DNA of 64,000 nucleotides, taken from assembly GCA_021827205.1 (NCBI GenBank), contig JAKAWV010000003.1, positions 1-64,000 on the forward strand, written 5' to 3'. The notes under the pieces were generated by a model that did no database searches, was not told the origin of the DNA, and saw only the letters and a list, made by a program, of their open reading frames with translations. Below are positions 17,866 to 26,745 of the stretch, piece after piece. This stretch comes from Pseudomonadota bacterium. GTDB lineage: Bacteria; Pseudomonadota; Gammaproteobacteria; Xanthomonadales; Rhodanobacteraceae. Positions within the stretch are counted from its first letter, which is position 1, and each line of letters opens with the position of its first letter. A program made the position numbers and the translations under genes.

Positions 17866-18063
17866 ATGAGCCCGTCCGTCACCGCCAAGCAGGACGTCGC
17901 GCACCTGCTGACGCAGCTGCCCGACGACGCCACACTGGAAGACATCCAGTACCACGTCTACGTGCTGGAGAAAATCCGGCGCGGACGGGCGGACATCGCC
18001 GCAGGGCGCAGCCATACCCACGAGCAGGCGCGCGAGCGCTTGGCGCGATGGCTGCCGAGGTAA
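17866..18063 (+). CDS. Type II antitoxin partner of a ParE-like toxin
   Basis: Small acidic/helical protein of 65 residues with the motif LPDDATLEDIQYHVYVLEKI followed by RRGRADIAAGRSHTHEQAR, typical of the short antitoxins paired with RelE/ParE toxins. It would neutralise the toxin encoded immediately downstream and autoregulate the pair. GGGAGAG lies upstream of the ATG with good spacing. The stop overlaps the toxin start by 16 bp, the standard arrangement for coupled TA genes. It lies between a dead recombinase and the toxin-tip array, so it may stabilise the island. Confidence 0.75.
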   Translation: MSPSVTAKQDVAHLLTQLPDDATLEDIQYHVYVLEKIRRGRADIAAGRSHTHEQARERLARWLPR

Positions 18064-18356
18064 TCTGGTCGAGCGAAGCGCTCGACGACCTCGATGCCAT
18101 TGCTCAATTCATCGCGCGCGACTCGCCGCATCATGCACAGCGGGTGGTGGAAGCCCTGTTCGAGCTGGGCGAGGTGATCGCCGCCCATCCGCGGGCCGGG
18201 TGCGTGGTGCCCGAGCTGGGCGACGTGCAGGTGCGCGAGCGCTTCCTCTACAGCTATCGCCTGATCTACGAAGTGCGCCTCGAGCGCATCGAGGTGTTGG
18301 CGGTGCTGCATGGTCGGCGCTTGCTGGAATCGATCGGCGAGCGGTTCGAGGGCTGA
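18048..18356 (+). CDS. ParE/RelE-family type II toxin
   Basis: Toxin of 102 residues with the compact RelE/ParE fold: an N-terminal strand (AEVIWSSEALDDLDAIAQFI), two helices, and the C-terminal sheet RERFLYSYRLIYEVRLERIE followed by VLAVLHGRRLL, where the conserved basic residues sit. ParE homologues poison gyrase while RelE types cleave mRNA; the sequence alone favours the ParE side (the LHGRR ending) but does not settle it. The ATG at 18048 overlaps the antitoxin gene. It is complete and may be functional. Confidence 0.8.
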   Translation: MAAEVIWSSEALDDLDAIAQFIARDSPHHAQRVVEALFELGEVIAAHPRAGCVVPELGDVQVRERFLYSYRLIYEVRLERIEVLAVLHGRRLLESIGERFEG

Positions 18357-18413
18357 ACGATGCCGCTGAATGTGGCGCATCGGAAAGTGCCGCGTGTCAG
18401 TCGAAACCGAGGG

Positions 18414-18486
18414 AAACCGGGACGGAGGGAGTTAAACGACCTTGAGACCCGGCTTGCACTTACGCATGCCATCTCGTCGCGCCGAT
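18414..18486 (+). repeat. 73-bp direct repeat, left copy (solo transposase-element end)
   Basis: Identical base for base to 27986-28058. It starts with the element-end sequence GGGACGGAGGGAGTTAAA shared with both ends of the REP-associated transposase element, but here no transposase follows; instead it abuts the truncated lipase tip at 18486. The two copies are 9,572 bp apart in the same orientation. Confidence 0.9.
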
Positions 18487-18791
18487 TTGCCCGGGCCGAT
18501 GCGCAACATGTCCAGCAACTGCCGCAACTGGTGAGCGCCTACTACGTCGATCATGAGCTGCTGTCGACACTGCAGGACTACAGCCCTGCCCCGTCGGCCG
18601 AGGGCACGCGCACCGAGCTGACGCCGGTGTCCTTCAACAGCCAGACGCCCAACAGCGAGGCGCCGATCCCGTGGTACCAGGACTACAATCCGAGCGAGAT
18701 GTATGCGCTGCATTCGATCATCGAAGTGACGCATGCGCTGAACTACCAACTCACCCAGTTGATGGGTCCTAGCGGAGGAGCGAACCCATGA
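18486..18791 (+). pseudogene. C-terminal remnant of an RHS-tip lipase effector (tip 1)
   Basis: About 100 codons homologous to the end of the tip at 19621-22389: FARADAQHVQQLPQLVSAYY here against FARANAQYVQQLPQLVSAYY there, then LSTLQD, APSAEGTR, IPWYQDYNP and ALNYQLTQL. The catalytic GHSLG region is missing, because homology starts exactly where the 73-bp repeat ends, and a ~25-residue segment is deleted in the middle. It cannot be an active lipase. Its stop overlaps the ankyrin lipoprotein start (ATGA), preserving the effector-immunity arrangement. The frame can be read upstream to 18360 through the repeat, but without homology. Confidence 0.75.
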
Positions 18792-19600
18792 AGTTCATGG
18801 AATCCACAACACGGTGGCGTGCACTGATCGCTCTTGGGATGATGGCCGTGATGATGCAGACAGCAGGGTGCAGTGAAGTGGAGATCAGTGGCAAGAATGC
18901 AGCGGACGTCTTCAAGGATCCGCAGACGTTGGCGCTGGTCAACGCGGCGTGTGACGCAGATATCCCGAAGATCGATGCCTTGGTGAAGCAGGGCGCGAAT
19001 GTCAACGCCACAGGCTATCGGGACATGTCGGTGCTGGGATGGACTATGGCATGTCACAGTCATCGAGGAGCCGAGCGGCTACTCGAACTTGGGGCCAATC
19101 CCAATCAGAAGATGTCAGGCACGGCGGATGATTCGCCGATGTGGCTTGCTGCGGGAAGCAGCGATCCGAAATGGCTGCCGATGATGCTGGCACATGGGGG
19201 CGACCCAAATATCAAGGCCGCAGCAGGTGGATTCGAGCTAGCGCTCTCAGCTGCGATCGAACAGGATCGAATGCAGAACGTGAAGCTCCTGCTCGAACAT
19301 GGCGCGGACGTTAACGAGCGTTACGATGGCAGCAGAACGGCTGCCATGGACGCCGCAGCGCTGGCCAAATTCGACGTGGTCGAGATGCTGCTGAAGCATG
19401 GGTATGACTACAACCTGCAAGACCTCACCAATATGGTCTCCGTGGATCATGTCCCTCCGAACGACCCGAAGCACGCCGCTTGGCTCCGAGTTCTGCAAAT
19501 CCTCGCTGCGAAAGGCTTTCATCCCAACGTGGTCCCCCACATTGGAGGCCCGCCGCCCGGTCTTGCCCCGCCACCTTCCGACAGTGGGGGGCACCCATAG
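18788..19600 (+). CDS. Ankyrin-repeat lipoprotein, probable lipase-effector immunity protein 1
   Basis: Predicted periplasmic lipoprotein of 270 residues: a basic N-terminus, a Met-rich hydrophobic stretch and a lipobox-like TAGC with Cys28. Ankyrin-like repeats follow (KQGANVNATGYRDMSVLGW, ELGANPNQ, HGGDPN, LLEHGADVNERYDG, LLKHGYDYNLQD) and a Pro-rich tail. It closely resembles the protein at 22386-23243, which follows an intact lipase tip. Its position directly after a lipase tip remnant, with an ATGA overlap and a strong GGAGGAG ribosome site, supports an immunity role in the periplasm. This is inferred from context; binding to a lipase is not shown. It appears intact although its effector is broken. 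Confidence 0.7.
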   Translation: MKFMESTTRWRALIALGMMAVMMQTAGCSEVEISGKNAADVFKDPQTLALVNAACDADIPKIDALVKQGANVNATGYRDMSVLGWTMACHSHRGAERLLELGANPNQKMSGTADDSPMWLAAGSSDPKWLPMMLAHGGDPNIKAAAGGFELALSAAIEQDRMQNVKLLLEHGADVNERYDGSRTAAMDAAALAKFDVVEMLLKHGYDYNLQDLTNMVSVDHVPPNDPKHAAWLRVLQILAAKGFHPNVVPHIGGPPPGLAPPPSDSGGHP

Positions 19601-19610
19601 GCCGCGCGGC

Positions 19611-19650
19611 GCACTGAAACGTGTTCACCTACGACGCCGACAACCGGGTG
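19611..19650 (+). repeat. Tip-junction repeat, copy A
   Basis: GC(A/G)CTGAAAC followed by the first 30 coding bases of the tip (VFTYDADNRV) recurs at 27934-27973 with one difference in 40 bases. It contains an in-frame TGA (19615-19617) two codons before the GTG. This is the likely recombination seam of the cassettes. Confidence 0.7.
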
Positions 19651-22389
19651 ATGATTGCGGACGGCCGACGGGTCGGCGGGACGATCGCGCAGACGGCGAC
19701 GGGGACGAGCGGTTACGACGCCGAGGGCGACCTGACCGACTATCGAGTGACTTTCCTGGGCAACGGCTACGCGAATCCCCTGCCGACGGGGGTGAATGTC
19801 GGCGACGTGGAAGCCTTCCACGTCAGCTATTTCAAAAAAGACGGTTATCTCGAGCAACAGACGGCGGGCACCAGCACCAACACCAACCTGACCCCGGCGA
19901 CCACCACGTCAATCTACGATGCGCTGGGTCAGCGCGTGGCCACCGACGAGGCGCTGCAACACGTCAGTGTGCCGGATACGGTGCGCGTGTTCAGCTACGA
20001 CGGCGATGGCCAGATCCTGAGCCGTCGCGACGGCACCGTCAGCAGCGGAGTCTTTCAACTCAGCACCGCGGTGTCCGCCGCGCAGCATTACTACGATGCC
20101 GAGGGCCACGAAGTGGCCAACCTCGACGAATCGGGCACGATCAACATTCGTGACGGCATTGACGCGACGGCGGCCTTCAGCAGCCAGAACAGCTACACGG
20201 GCAGCTATGTGGTGCAGGCCGGGGACACGCTGCAGAGCATCGCGCAGACGGTCTACGGCAATGCCAGTCTGTGGTACGTGATCGCGGACGCCAACGCGAT
20301 CAGCGTGGACAGCAGCGGCAATGCGATCAACCTGGTGGCGGGCACCACGCTGAAGCTGCCGGCGGTGAGCAACGAGCAAAACGGCAGCCAGACGTTCGAC
20401 CCGTACAACCCGCTCAAGCTGATCGGTTCCACCACGCCGGCACTGGCCTACATCCCGCCGCCGCCCAGCCAGCACTGCAATACGCTGGCGGATCTGATCG
20501 TGGTGGCGATCACCGTGGCGGCCACGGTGTACACCGCCGGAGCGACGGCCGAGGCGATGGGCGCGACCGCCTCGGGCACCACCGCGGCGGGCGTCGGCGC
20601 GACGGGTGCGGCGGCGATGTCCGGCGGTGCGATGACCTTGGCGGCGAACACCACGGCGGCGGCGCTCGGAAGCCTGGGCACGGATCTGGTCGCGGCGGGC
20701 GTGGGCGGTTTTGCCGGCAGCGTGGCCGGCCAGCTGACCGGGCAGGCGCTGGGCGATGGCGCCGGCTTCAGCCTCGAACAGGCGCTGGCCGGGGGCCTGA
20801 CCGGGATGGCCAGTGCCGGGCTGGGCGCTCTGGCCGGGAGCAACAACCTGTACCAGTCGATCGCCAGGGGCGACATCGGCAACGCCGTGCTGCAGGGCGG
20901 GGCGACGGATCTGGCCGGGCTGGCGGCCAATCGCATCGTCGGCCTGCCCGGGGCCTTCAGCTGGGCCAGCGTGGCGGCGGCGTCGCTGGCGGCCGGGCTG
21001 TCGGCCGACCTTGCGCCCAAGGTGCTGGGCGATCTGAGCCTCACCGCCAACACGGTGCCGGGCGACATCGCCCAGGGCCTGACCAGCGGGGTGATCGGGC
21101 GCAACGTGGACCTGGCCTTCGGGCAGGCCGCGCCGGGCTACGGCACGCTCGCGGCGGATGCCTTCGGCAACGCGATCGGCAACGACCTCTCGGGCGTCGA
21201 TGCCTACCGGCAGGGGCAAGCACAATGGCTCAAGAATGCTGTCGCGCAGCTTCCCGGCCCGGCTCAGGAGAACTACGGCCTGCTGCTGGCTCGCGGCCTT
21301 TCGCCCACCGACGCGCTGGCCTTGTCGACGACGCTGGCCGCACCGCCGATGATGATGATGCAAAATCCGAGCTATCAGGCCGAGCCGGGTTCGCTCAGCG
21401 CGAATGCCACGGCGGCCTTTTGGAGTGCGTTTGACCAGAGCAGCGCGGCGCCGCAGGATGCCGCGCAGGGCGCGCTTGCGGTGGCGAGTCTGGTGCCGAT
21501 CAAGGAACGTGTCGATGCACTGAGCAAGCAATTGGGATCCATGCCGTCACTGGATCCGAAGTACTACGCGCTGCAGTCAACCATTACCGCGCTCAGCGAC
21601 GCGCTGATCTCCCAGGACGTGTACTTCAACCAGTCCATCCCGCAGATCCTGCCCAACGGCATCTCGCGGCTCAGCAGCGAGCAACTGGCCCTGAGCCCGT
21701 TGAGCGCATTGACGCCGACGATGCTGTCGGACCCGAAGTCGGGCTTCTTTGCGGCGGTGTACTACAACAGCAACAGCAGCACTTACATCGTCGCCGATCG
21801 CGGTACGCAGTTCACACTGGCGGACTGGGAAAATAACTTCGAGCAGGGTTCCGGCCTCGACTCCAAGCAGTACGACGAGGCGGCGAAGGTGGCGAAGTAC
21901 GTTGCGAACTCCGGCCTGCAAAACGTCGTCTTCACCGGCCACTCGCTAGGCGGTGGGCTGGCCACGCTGCAATCCGCCATAACCGGGCTGCCGGCCTACA
22001 CCTTCAACGCAGCGGGGGTGAATGCAGCGACGTTTGCGCGCGCGAATGCTCAATACGTACAGCAGTTGCCACAACTGGTGAGCGCCTACTACGACAATCA
22101 CGAGATTCTGTCCACGTTGCAGGACGACAGTCCGGTGATCGTGCCGATGCTGGATGCGGCGCTACTGTACAGCGGCCTTCCGCCCTTGCCGGCGCTGCAG
22201 GCGCCCAGTGCCGAGGGTACGCGTATCGCGTTGACGCCGGTATCCAGCAATGGCACGCCGATTCCGTGGTACGAGGGCTACAACCCGGCCGAGATGCTGG
22301 CGCAACACTCGATCGTGTCGGTTGCACTCGCGCTCAACTACCGCTTGACGCAGTTGCAAGGCGGGCCGAACGGAGGGACGGGACCATGA
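19621..22389 (+). CDS. RHS/YD-repeat orphan tip with LysM domain and C-terminal lipase (tip 2)
   Basis: A 922-residue fragment of a polymorphic toxin. It opens inside YD-repeat sequence (FTYDADNRV, YDAEGDLTDY, YDALGQRV, YDGDGQIL, YDAEGHEV; residues 1-175), followed by a LysM domain (about 196-244, VVQAGDTLQSIAQTVYGN), a PPPPSQHCNTL linker (about 279), a long Ala/Gly-rich region, and a lipase domain with the nucleophile Ser775 in FTGHSLGGGLAT. The first codon is GTG with no ribosome site and an in-frame TGA six bases before it, so this is probably an untranslated cassette lacking the N-terminal RHS core. The immunity gene follows with an ATGA overlap. The likely target is membrane phospholipid of a rival cell, by analogy with GHSLG lipase effectors. 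Confidence 0.75.
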   Translation: MFTYDADNRVMIADGRRVGGTIAQTATGTSGYDAEGDLTDYRVTFLGNGYANPLPTGVNVGDVEAFHVSYFKKDGYLEQQTAGTSTNTNLTPATTTSIYDALGQRVATDEALQHVSVPDTVRVFSYDGDGQILSRRDGTVSSGVFQLSTAVSAAQHYYDAEGHEVANLDESGTINIRDGIDATAAFSSQNSYTGSYVVQAGDTLQSIAQTVYGNASLWYVIADANAISVDSSGNAINLVAGTTLKLPAVSNEQNGSQTFDPYNPLKLIGSTTPALAYIPPPPSQHCNTLADLIVVAITVAATVYTAGATAEAMGATASGTTAAGVGATGAAAMSGGAMTLAANTTAAALGSLGTDLVAAGVGGFAGSVAGQLTGQALGDGAGFSLEQALAGGLTGMASAGLGALAGSNNLYQSIARGDIGNAVLQGGATDLAGLAANRIVGLPGAFSWASVAAASLAAGLSADLAPKVLGDLSLTANTVPGDIAQGLTSGVIGRNVDLAFGQAAPGYGTLAADAFGNAIGNDLSGVDAYRQGQAQWLKNAVAQLPGPAQENYGLLLARGLSPTDALALSTTLAAPPMMMMQNPSYQAEPGSLSANATAAFWSAFDQSSAAPQDAAQGALAVASLVPIKERVDALSKQLGSMPSLDPKYYALQSTITALSDALISQDVYFNQSIPQILPNGISRLSSEQLALSPLSALTPTMLSDPKSGFFAAVYYNSNSSTYIVADRGTQFTLADWENNFEQGSGLDSKQYDEAAKVAKYVANSGLQNVVFTGHSLGGGLATLQSAITGLPAYTFNAAGVNAATFARANAQYVQQLPQLVSAYYDNHEILSTLQDDSPVIVPMLDAALLYSGLPPLPALQAPSAEGTRIALTPVSSNGTPIPWYEGYNPAEMLAQHSIVSVALALNYRLTQLQGGPNGGTGP
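20212..20486 (+). repeat. Shared LysM/pre-toxin block, copy in tip 2
   Basis: 275 bp about 97% identical (8 differences by my count) to 24358-24632 in tip 3, covering the LysM domain and the linker up to the CNTL codons. Sequences on both sides are much less similar, and downstream they are unrelated. Confidence 0.85.
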
Positions 22390-23243
22390 AGTTCAGAACG
22401 AAGCGCGCGCGATGGTTGCTGGTATTGATTCTATTGACGCTGGGCGGCTGTGGGCCGGTGATCAGCAACGAACTGAATCAAATCGGCATCCCTGTTGGTG
22501 AACACGGTGATTGGCGGACGGGTCCCAATGCCGAGGTCAGCGGCAAAAGCACAAAGGACGTGTTTCAGGACCCTCAATCCAGAGCGTTGGCCGAAGCGGC
22601 TTGTCATGGCGACTTACCCAAGCTTGATGCGCTGGTGAAACACGGCGCCAATGTCAACGCCACGGGCTACCGCGATGTAAGCGTGTTGGCGTGGACGATG
22701 ATTTGCAAGAACTATGAGGGCGCTGAGCGCCTACTTGAACTGGGCGCCAACCCGAACTTCAAGATGAAACGGACGGGGGACGATTCGCCGATGTGGCTAG
22801 CAGCAGGGAGTAACGATCCTCATTGGCTGCCGATGATGCTCGCGCATGGGGGTGATCCGAATATTCGGTCTGGTTATCGAACGGCGCTAATGATCGCAAT
22901 TGAACAGGATCGCATGCGGAATGTGAAGCTCCTGCTCGCACACGGAGCCGACGTCAACGAACACGATTCTGGCGGCAATACAGCTGCCATGGATGCCGCA
23001 GCGCTGGACAAGTTCAACGTGGTCGAGATGCTGTTGAGGCACGGGTACGACTACAACCTGCAAGACCTCACCAATATGGTCTCCGTGGGACATGTCCCTC
23101 CGAACGATCCAAAGCACACCGCTTGGCTTCGAGTTCTGCAAATGCTCGCAGCCAAAGGCTTCCATCCCAACGTGGTCCCCCATATTGGAGGCCCACCGCC
23201 CGGTCTTGCCCCGCCATCCACCGACGGCGGCGGCCACCCATAG
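22386..23243 (+). CDS. Ankyrin-repeat lipoprotein, probable lipase-effector immunity protein 2
   Basis: Lipoprotein of 285 residues with a clear lipobox (LTLGGC, Cys22) after a hydrophobic leader, so it is expected in the periplasm. Ankyrin-type units resemble those of the 18788-19600 protein (HGANVNATGYRDVSVLAW, ELGANPNFK, HGGDPNIR, LLAHGADVNEHD, LLRHGYDYNLQD), and the same GFHPNVVPHIGGPPPGLAPP tail is present. It starts within the effector stop (ATGA) and has GGAGGG upstream. Pairing with an adjacent GHSLG lipase tip and periplasmic localisation suit protection against a periplasm-acting phospholipase. The role is inferred from this context; divergence from protein 1 may reflect specificity for a different lipase variant. 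Confidence 0.72.
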   Translation: MKFRTKRARWLLVLILLTLGGCGPVISNELNQIGIPVGEHGDWRTGPNAEVSGKSTKDVFQDPQSRALAEAACHGDLPKLDALVKHGANVNATGYRDVSVLAWTMICKNYEGAERLLELGANPNFKMKRTGDDSPMWLAAGSNDPHWLPMMLAHGGDPNIRSGYRTALMIAIEQDRMRNVKLLLAHGADVNEHDSGGNTAAMDAAALDKFNVVEMLLRHGYDYNLQDLTNMVSVGHVPPNDPKHTAWLRVLQMLAAKGFHPNVVPHIGGPPPGLAPPSTDGGGHP

Positions 23244-23268
23244 GCTGCATGCAACGCGCTGAAGCTAC

Positions 23269-26200
23269 TTGACCTGCGACCTCGCCAACGGCCAGCTGGT
23301 TGGTGGAGCCATCGTGCTGGGCAACCCCGCCGGTGCGGCGCCGAGCTACGAGAACAGCTACGACGCGGCCGGCAACGTGGTCAGCGTGGAGACGATCGGT
23401 GGCAACAGCAGCACCGATCTGATGGCGCAGCGTTTCAGCTACGACCTGCGCGGCGAGCGCACGGGAACGTGGTATCAAGTGGACCTGACGGCGGGGCAGA
23501 CGGGCAACGGCATCGAGTCGACGCAGCAGTACGACGCCGCCGGCCACCTGCTGGCGACGGCGCAGTACTTCATGAGTGGCACCACGGAGAAATACTACGA
23601 TTCCGGCGAGGCGATCTGGATCACGGTCAACGTGGGCGGCTGGCTGGAGTCGGCGCAGGACACGGCGTACAGCGCCGATGGGCAGGTGACCGCGCAGGCC
23701 AGCTACGCGCGGCCCACGGGCGGAACGCCTTGGTATCAATTGGCCGAACAGAAAATCCTCAATGGCACGCTGACGGTGGCCGACGAGGAGACGGTGCCGA
23801 GCCCGCTGCCGGCGCCGGGCAGCGCCAACTTCGGCCAGCTCAGCCTGGCCAGCGCGACGACCCAGCAGAGCTACGATGCCGAGGGCAACCTGACCGGCTA
23901 CAGCTACACGGTGCCCAATCAATTCACGGCCACCTACACGGTCAGCTACCTCAAGCGCGACGGGTATCTGGAGCAGGCCACCGCGGGCAGCAGCTCGACC
24001 ACGGGCTACACCCCGGCGACCGACACCTCGCTGTACGACACGCTGGGCCAGCGCATCGCGGTGCAGCAGACCGAGCAGCTGTCCAGCGGCACGGTGTCCT
24101 CGACCACGCGCGTGTACAGCTATGACGGGGATGGGCAGATCCTCGGCCGCACCGATGGCACGGTCAGCGGCAGCGGCAGCAGCGCCACCTTCACCGCGCT
24201 GGCCGGAGCGACCACGGCCAACCCGGATGCGCTGGCGCCACAGCACTATGTGTATGCCGAGGGCCACGATATCGCCACCCTGGGTGCGAACGGCACGATC
24301 CAGCTCAGCGACGGGCTGAGCGCGCCGGCTGCCGCGGCCAGCAGCAACGACTACACCGTGCAGGCCGGGGACACGCTGCAAAGCATCGCGCAGACGGTCT
24401 ACGGCAATGCCAGTCTGTGGTACGTGATCGCGGACGCCAACGCGATCAGCCTCGACAGCAGCGGCAATGCGATCAACCTGGTGGCGGGCACCACGCTGAA
24501 GCTGCCGGCGGTGAGCAACGAGCAGAACGGCAGCCAGACGTTCGACCCGTACAACCCGCTGAAGCTGATCGGTTCCACCACGCCGGCGCTGGCGTACATT
24601 CCGCCGCCGCCCAGCCAGCACTGCAATACGCTATCGGAGATCATCGTGGTCGCCGTCACCGCCCTGGTGACCTACGAGACGATGGGGTGGGCCGCCGGAG
24701 CCAATCTCTCGCTGGGCCTGAGCACCACGGCCGGCAGCGCGGCGCTGGGCGGTTTCGTGGGCAGCGCGGCCGGCCAACTGACCGGGGATGCGCTGGGGGT
24801 GAGTGCGGGCTTCTCGCTGGGCCAGGCCCTGACGCAGGGCTTGGCCAACGGCCTCACGGCCGGGCTGACGAGCGGTCTGCAGACGTCCGACCTCGGCGCC
24901 CTGGAGCAGGGCGGTAAGCTGACCACGCTGGGCAATCTGGCCGCTGGTGCGGGCAGCGATGCGGCCGGCGTCGTGGCGGCGGCGATCGTCGGCGAGCCGA
25001 CGTCGTTCAGCTGGGCGGGGATGGCGGCGGCGGCGCTGGGCACGGCGGGTACCGCCCGGTCCGGCCTGCCGAGCAGCGCGCTGAACAGTCTCGGGCCGAA
25101 CGGCGCGAGCTTCGCGCAGAACCTCGAGGGCGGACTGGTGAACGGCACGTTGGATAGCGCGCTGAGCCAGGCGCTGGGCGACCAGCGTGTGCCGAGTTGG
25201 CAGCAGATCGGCATCGATGCCTTCGGCAATGCGCTGGGGAACGCGGCAGCGAGTGCGCTCAATCACGCCTCGGAGACTCAGGCCCCGCAGCAGGCGGATA
25301 CCCAATCCGCAGCGAATCAATACCAGGGGTTTGCCAACTGGTTGAGCGGTAATGACGCGGGGGCTGGCTCAGATTGGCAGGGTCCGCCTTATCTGACACC
25401 AAATGCTGGTGGCAATGCGGCGACCGCGTCAACGGCGGGATCCACAAGCGAAGCGGTGCAGTCGAATGTTCTCGCCCTCAGCGCTGCCCAGATCGAGCAG
25501 GTCCTGGCCAACGCCCCCGAACTCGCTGCAGCCGATCCCTACGCCATGTATGCGGGAGTGAACGGCCTGCCGGGCAGCGTAGACGTCACCGTGCCGCTGC
25601 TCGCGCAGCAGGGTCCCACGCAAGCAGCCCTGCTGGATCAGCTGACCTATGATGCGAAGTGGATGAACTATGCCGCCAGCCCAGGGGTCACCGTGCAAGA
25701 TGCCAACTCGATCAGCGCGGCGCAGGATGCCTACAACACCGCCGCAGGCTCTGACACCCAAGCGAGCGGCGGGCAATACGATGCGGCCCTGGTGCTGCAG
25801 GCGAACGATGCCATCGACACCATGATCGAGAACAACAGCTGGTCGTTCGGACCTGACTCGACCGCGAGCAACGTCGAGACGCTTGGCACCATTACCGTGA
25901 CCGCATCGGCGGGTAACAGCAGCACGAGCGGCCCTTATTTGATGATGCTCGCGCCCCAGACGATGGGTGCTGCAACCGCAGGCGTTGCGATGGACGGGGT
26001 GGGCATGCCGGAGTCCGGAACGGCCTCGATGCAGGCCAGTCTCTGGCTCGGGGCATACAGCGGGGCCGATTTGAAAGACACGGCCGAGCAGGTCTCCAGC
26101 GCGCTTGAAGTTGCGAGCAGGCTCGATTTCGGTGCTGCCCAGATCGGTGGGCTGAGCATTCTCAACCGGGCGGGTGCACTACAACAGACTCGAATGAACG

Positions 26201-26745
26201 CCATTGCGGACGCCACGTCGTTCGAGGAACTGAACGGCATCGTCGGTGACGCCAGCCAGACCGGGCAATGGATCGCGAAGCTCTCGCCGATGGCGAAGAT
26301 GCTGGAGCCGGCAGCTGTGTTGGCCGAGGGGGCGTATCTGTACGCGGATGTCCAGCGAGCGCCGTCGAATCAGGTGCCGCTGGTGATCGCCCAGGACACC
26401 ACCAGCTTTGCGGCCGAAATGGCGGCGGCTGAAGGTGGGGCTTTGATCGGAATGAAAATTGGCAAGATGGTTGCTCCATTTTTCGGGCTAGACGCCCCAT
26501 TTGTTGTAGCGGCTTTTGGAATCGCGGGAGGATTGGGTGGATTCGCCGCGTACAATTATCCTGGATTGGAAAATGACGTCAAAACGGGCGTGAGTTGGCT
26601 GGTGAACGGCGCCGACAACGTAATCGAGAACCCCCAGGTGGTTGTCGATTATGCGAAAACATCATGGAACGGATTCAAGAGTGATACTCAGGTTGCGATA
26701 AACTATCTTAAGTATGAGTTATCTTATACGAAGGGCTCATATTAA
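23269..26745 (+). CDS. RHS/YD-repeat orphan tip with LysM domain and hydrophobic-hairpin C-terminus (tip 3)
   Basis: A 1158-residue fragment that starts at a TTG without ribosome site, with an in-frame TGA three codons upstream. YD repeats (YDAAGNVVSV, YDLRGERTG, YDAAGHLLA, YDAEGNLTGY, YDTLGQRIAV, YDGDGQIL) fill residues 10-310, then LysM (about 362-410), the PPPPSQHC linker (about 445), and an Ala/Gly-rich region that has diverged from tip 2. The end (about 1047-1097) is a Gly/Ala-rich hydrophobic pair of segments, EGGALIGMKIGKMVAPFFG and VVAAFGIAGGLGGFAAY, followed by a short polar tail. This resembles glycine-zipper membrane toxins, and the next gene encodes a multi-helix membrane protein as expected for immunity to a pore-former. 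Function is inferred. GC drops sharply near the end. Confidence 0.7.
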   Translation: MTCDLANGQLVGGAIVLGNPAGAAPSYENSYDAAGNVVSVETIGGNSSTDLMAQRFSYDLRGERTGTWYQVDLTAGQTGNGIESTQQYDAAGHLLATAQYFMSGTTEKYYDSGEAIWITVNVGGWLESAQDTAYSADGQVTAQASYARPTGGTPWYQLAEQKILNGTLTVADEETVPSPLPAPGSANFGQLSLASATTQQSYDAEGNLTGYSYTVPNQFTATYTVSYLKRDGYLEQATAGSSSTTGYTPATDTSLYDTLGQRIAVQQTEQLSSGTVSSTTRVYSYDGDGQILGRTDGTVSGSGSSATFTALAGATTANPDALAPQHYVYAEGHDIATLGANGTIQLSDGLSAPAAAASSNDYTVQAGDTLQSIAQTVYGNASLWYVIADANAISLDSSGNAINLVAGTTLKLPAVSNEQNGSQTFDPYNPLKLIGSTTPALAYIPPPPSQHCNTLSEIIVVAVTALVTYETMGWAAGANLSLGLSTTAGSAALGGFVGSAAGQLTGDALGVSAGFSLGQALTQGLANGLTAGLTSGLQTSDLGALEQGGKLTTLGNLAAGAGSDAAGVVAAAIVGEPTSFSWAGMAAAALGTAGTARSGLPSSALNSLGPNGASFAQNLEGGLVNGTLDSALSQALGDQRVPSWQQIGIDAFGNALGNAAASALNHASETQAPQQADTQSAANQYQGFANWLSGNDAGAGSDWQGPPYLTPNAGGNAATASTAGSTSEAVQSNVLALSAAQIEQVLANAPELAAADPYAMYAGVNGLPGSVDVTVPLLAQQGPTQAALLDQLTYDAKWMNYAASPGVTVQDANSISAAQDAYNTAAGSDTQASGGQYDAALVLQANDAIDTMIENNSWSFGPDSTASNVETLGTITVTASAGNSSTSGPYLMMLAPQTMGAATAGVAMDGVGMPESGTASMQASLWLGAYSGADLKDTAEQVSSALEVASRLDFGAAQIGGLSILNRAGALQQTRMNAIADATSFEELNGIVGDASQTGQWIAKLSPMAKMLEPAAVLAEGAYLYADVQRAPSNQVPLVIAQDTTSFAAEMAAAEGGALIGMKIGKMVAPFFGLDAPFVVAAFGIAGGLGGFAAYNYPGLENDVKTGVSWLVNGADNVIENPQVVVDYAKTSWNGFKSDTQVAINYLKYELSYTKGSY
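24358..24632 (+). repeat. Shared LysM/pre-toxin block, copy in tip 3
   Basis: Counterpart of 20212-20486. The near-identity ends at the CNTL codons, after which tip 2 and tip 3 share only Ala/Gly-rich character. This fits the conserved-stem/variable-tip boundary seen in polymorphic toxins. Confidence 0.85.

Noticed and set aside
19909-21531. Long antisense frame opposite tip 2
   Set aside because: Arg/His-rich, no domain, mirrors the Ala/Gly-rich coding strand.
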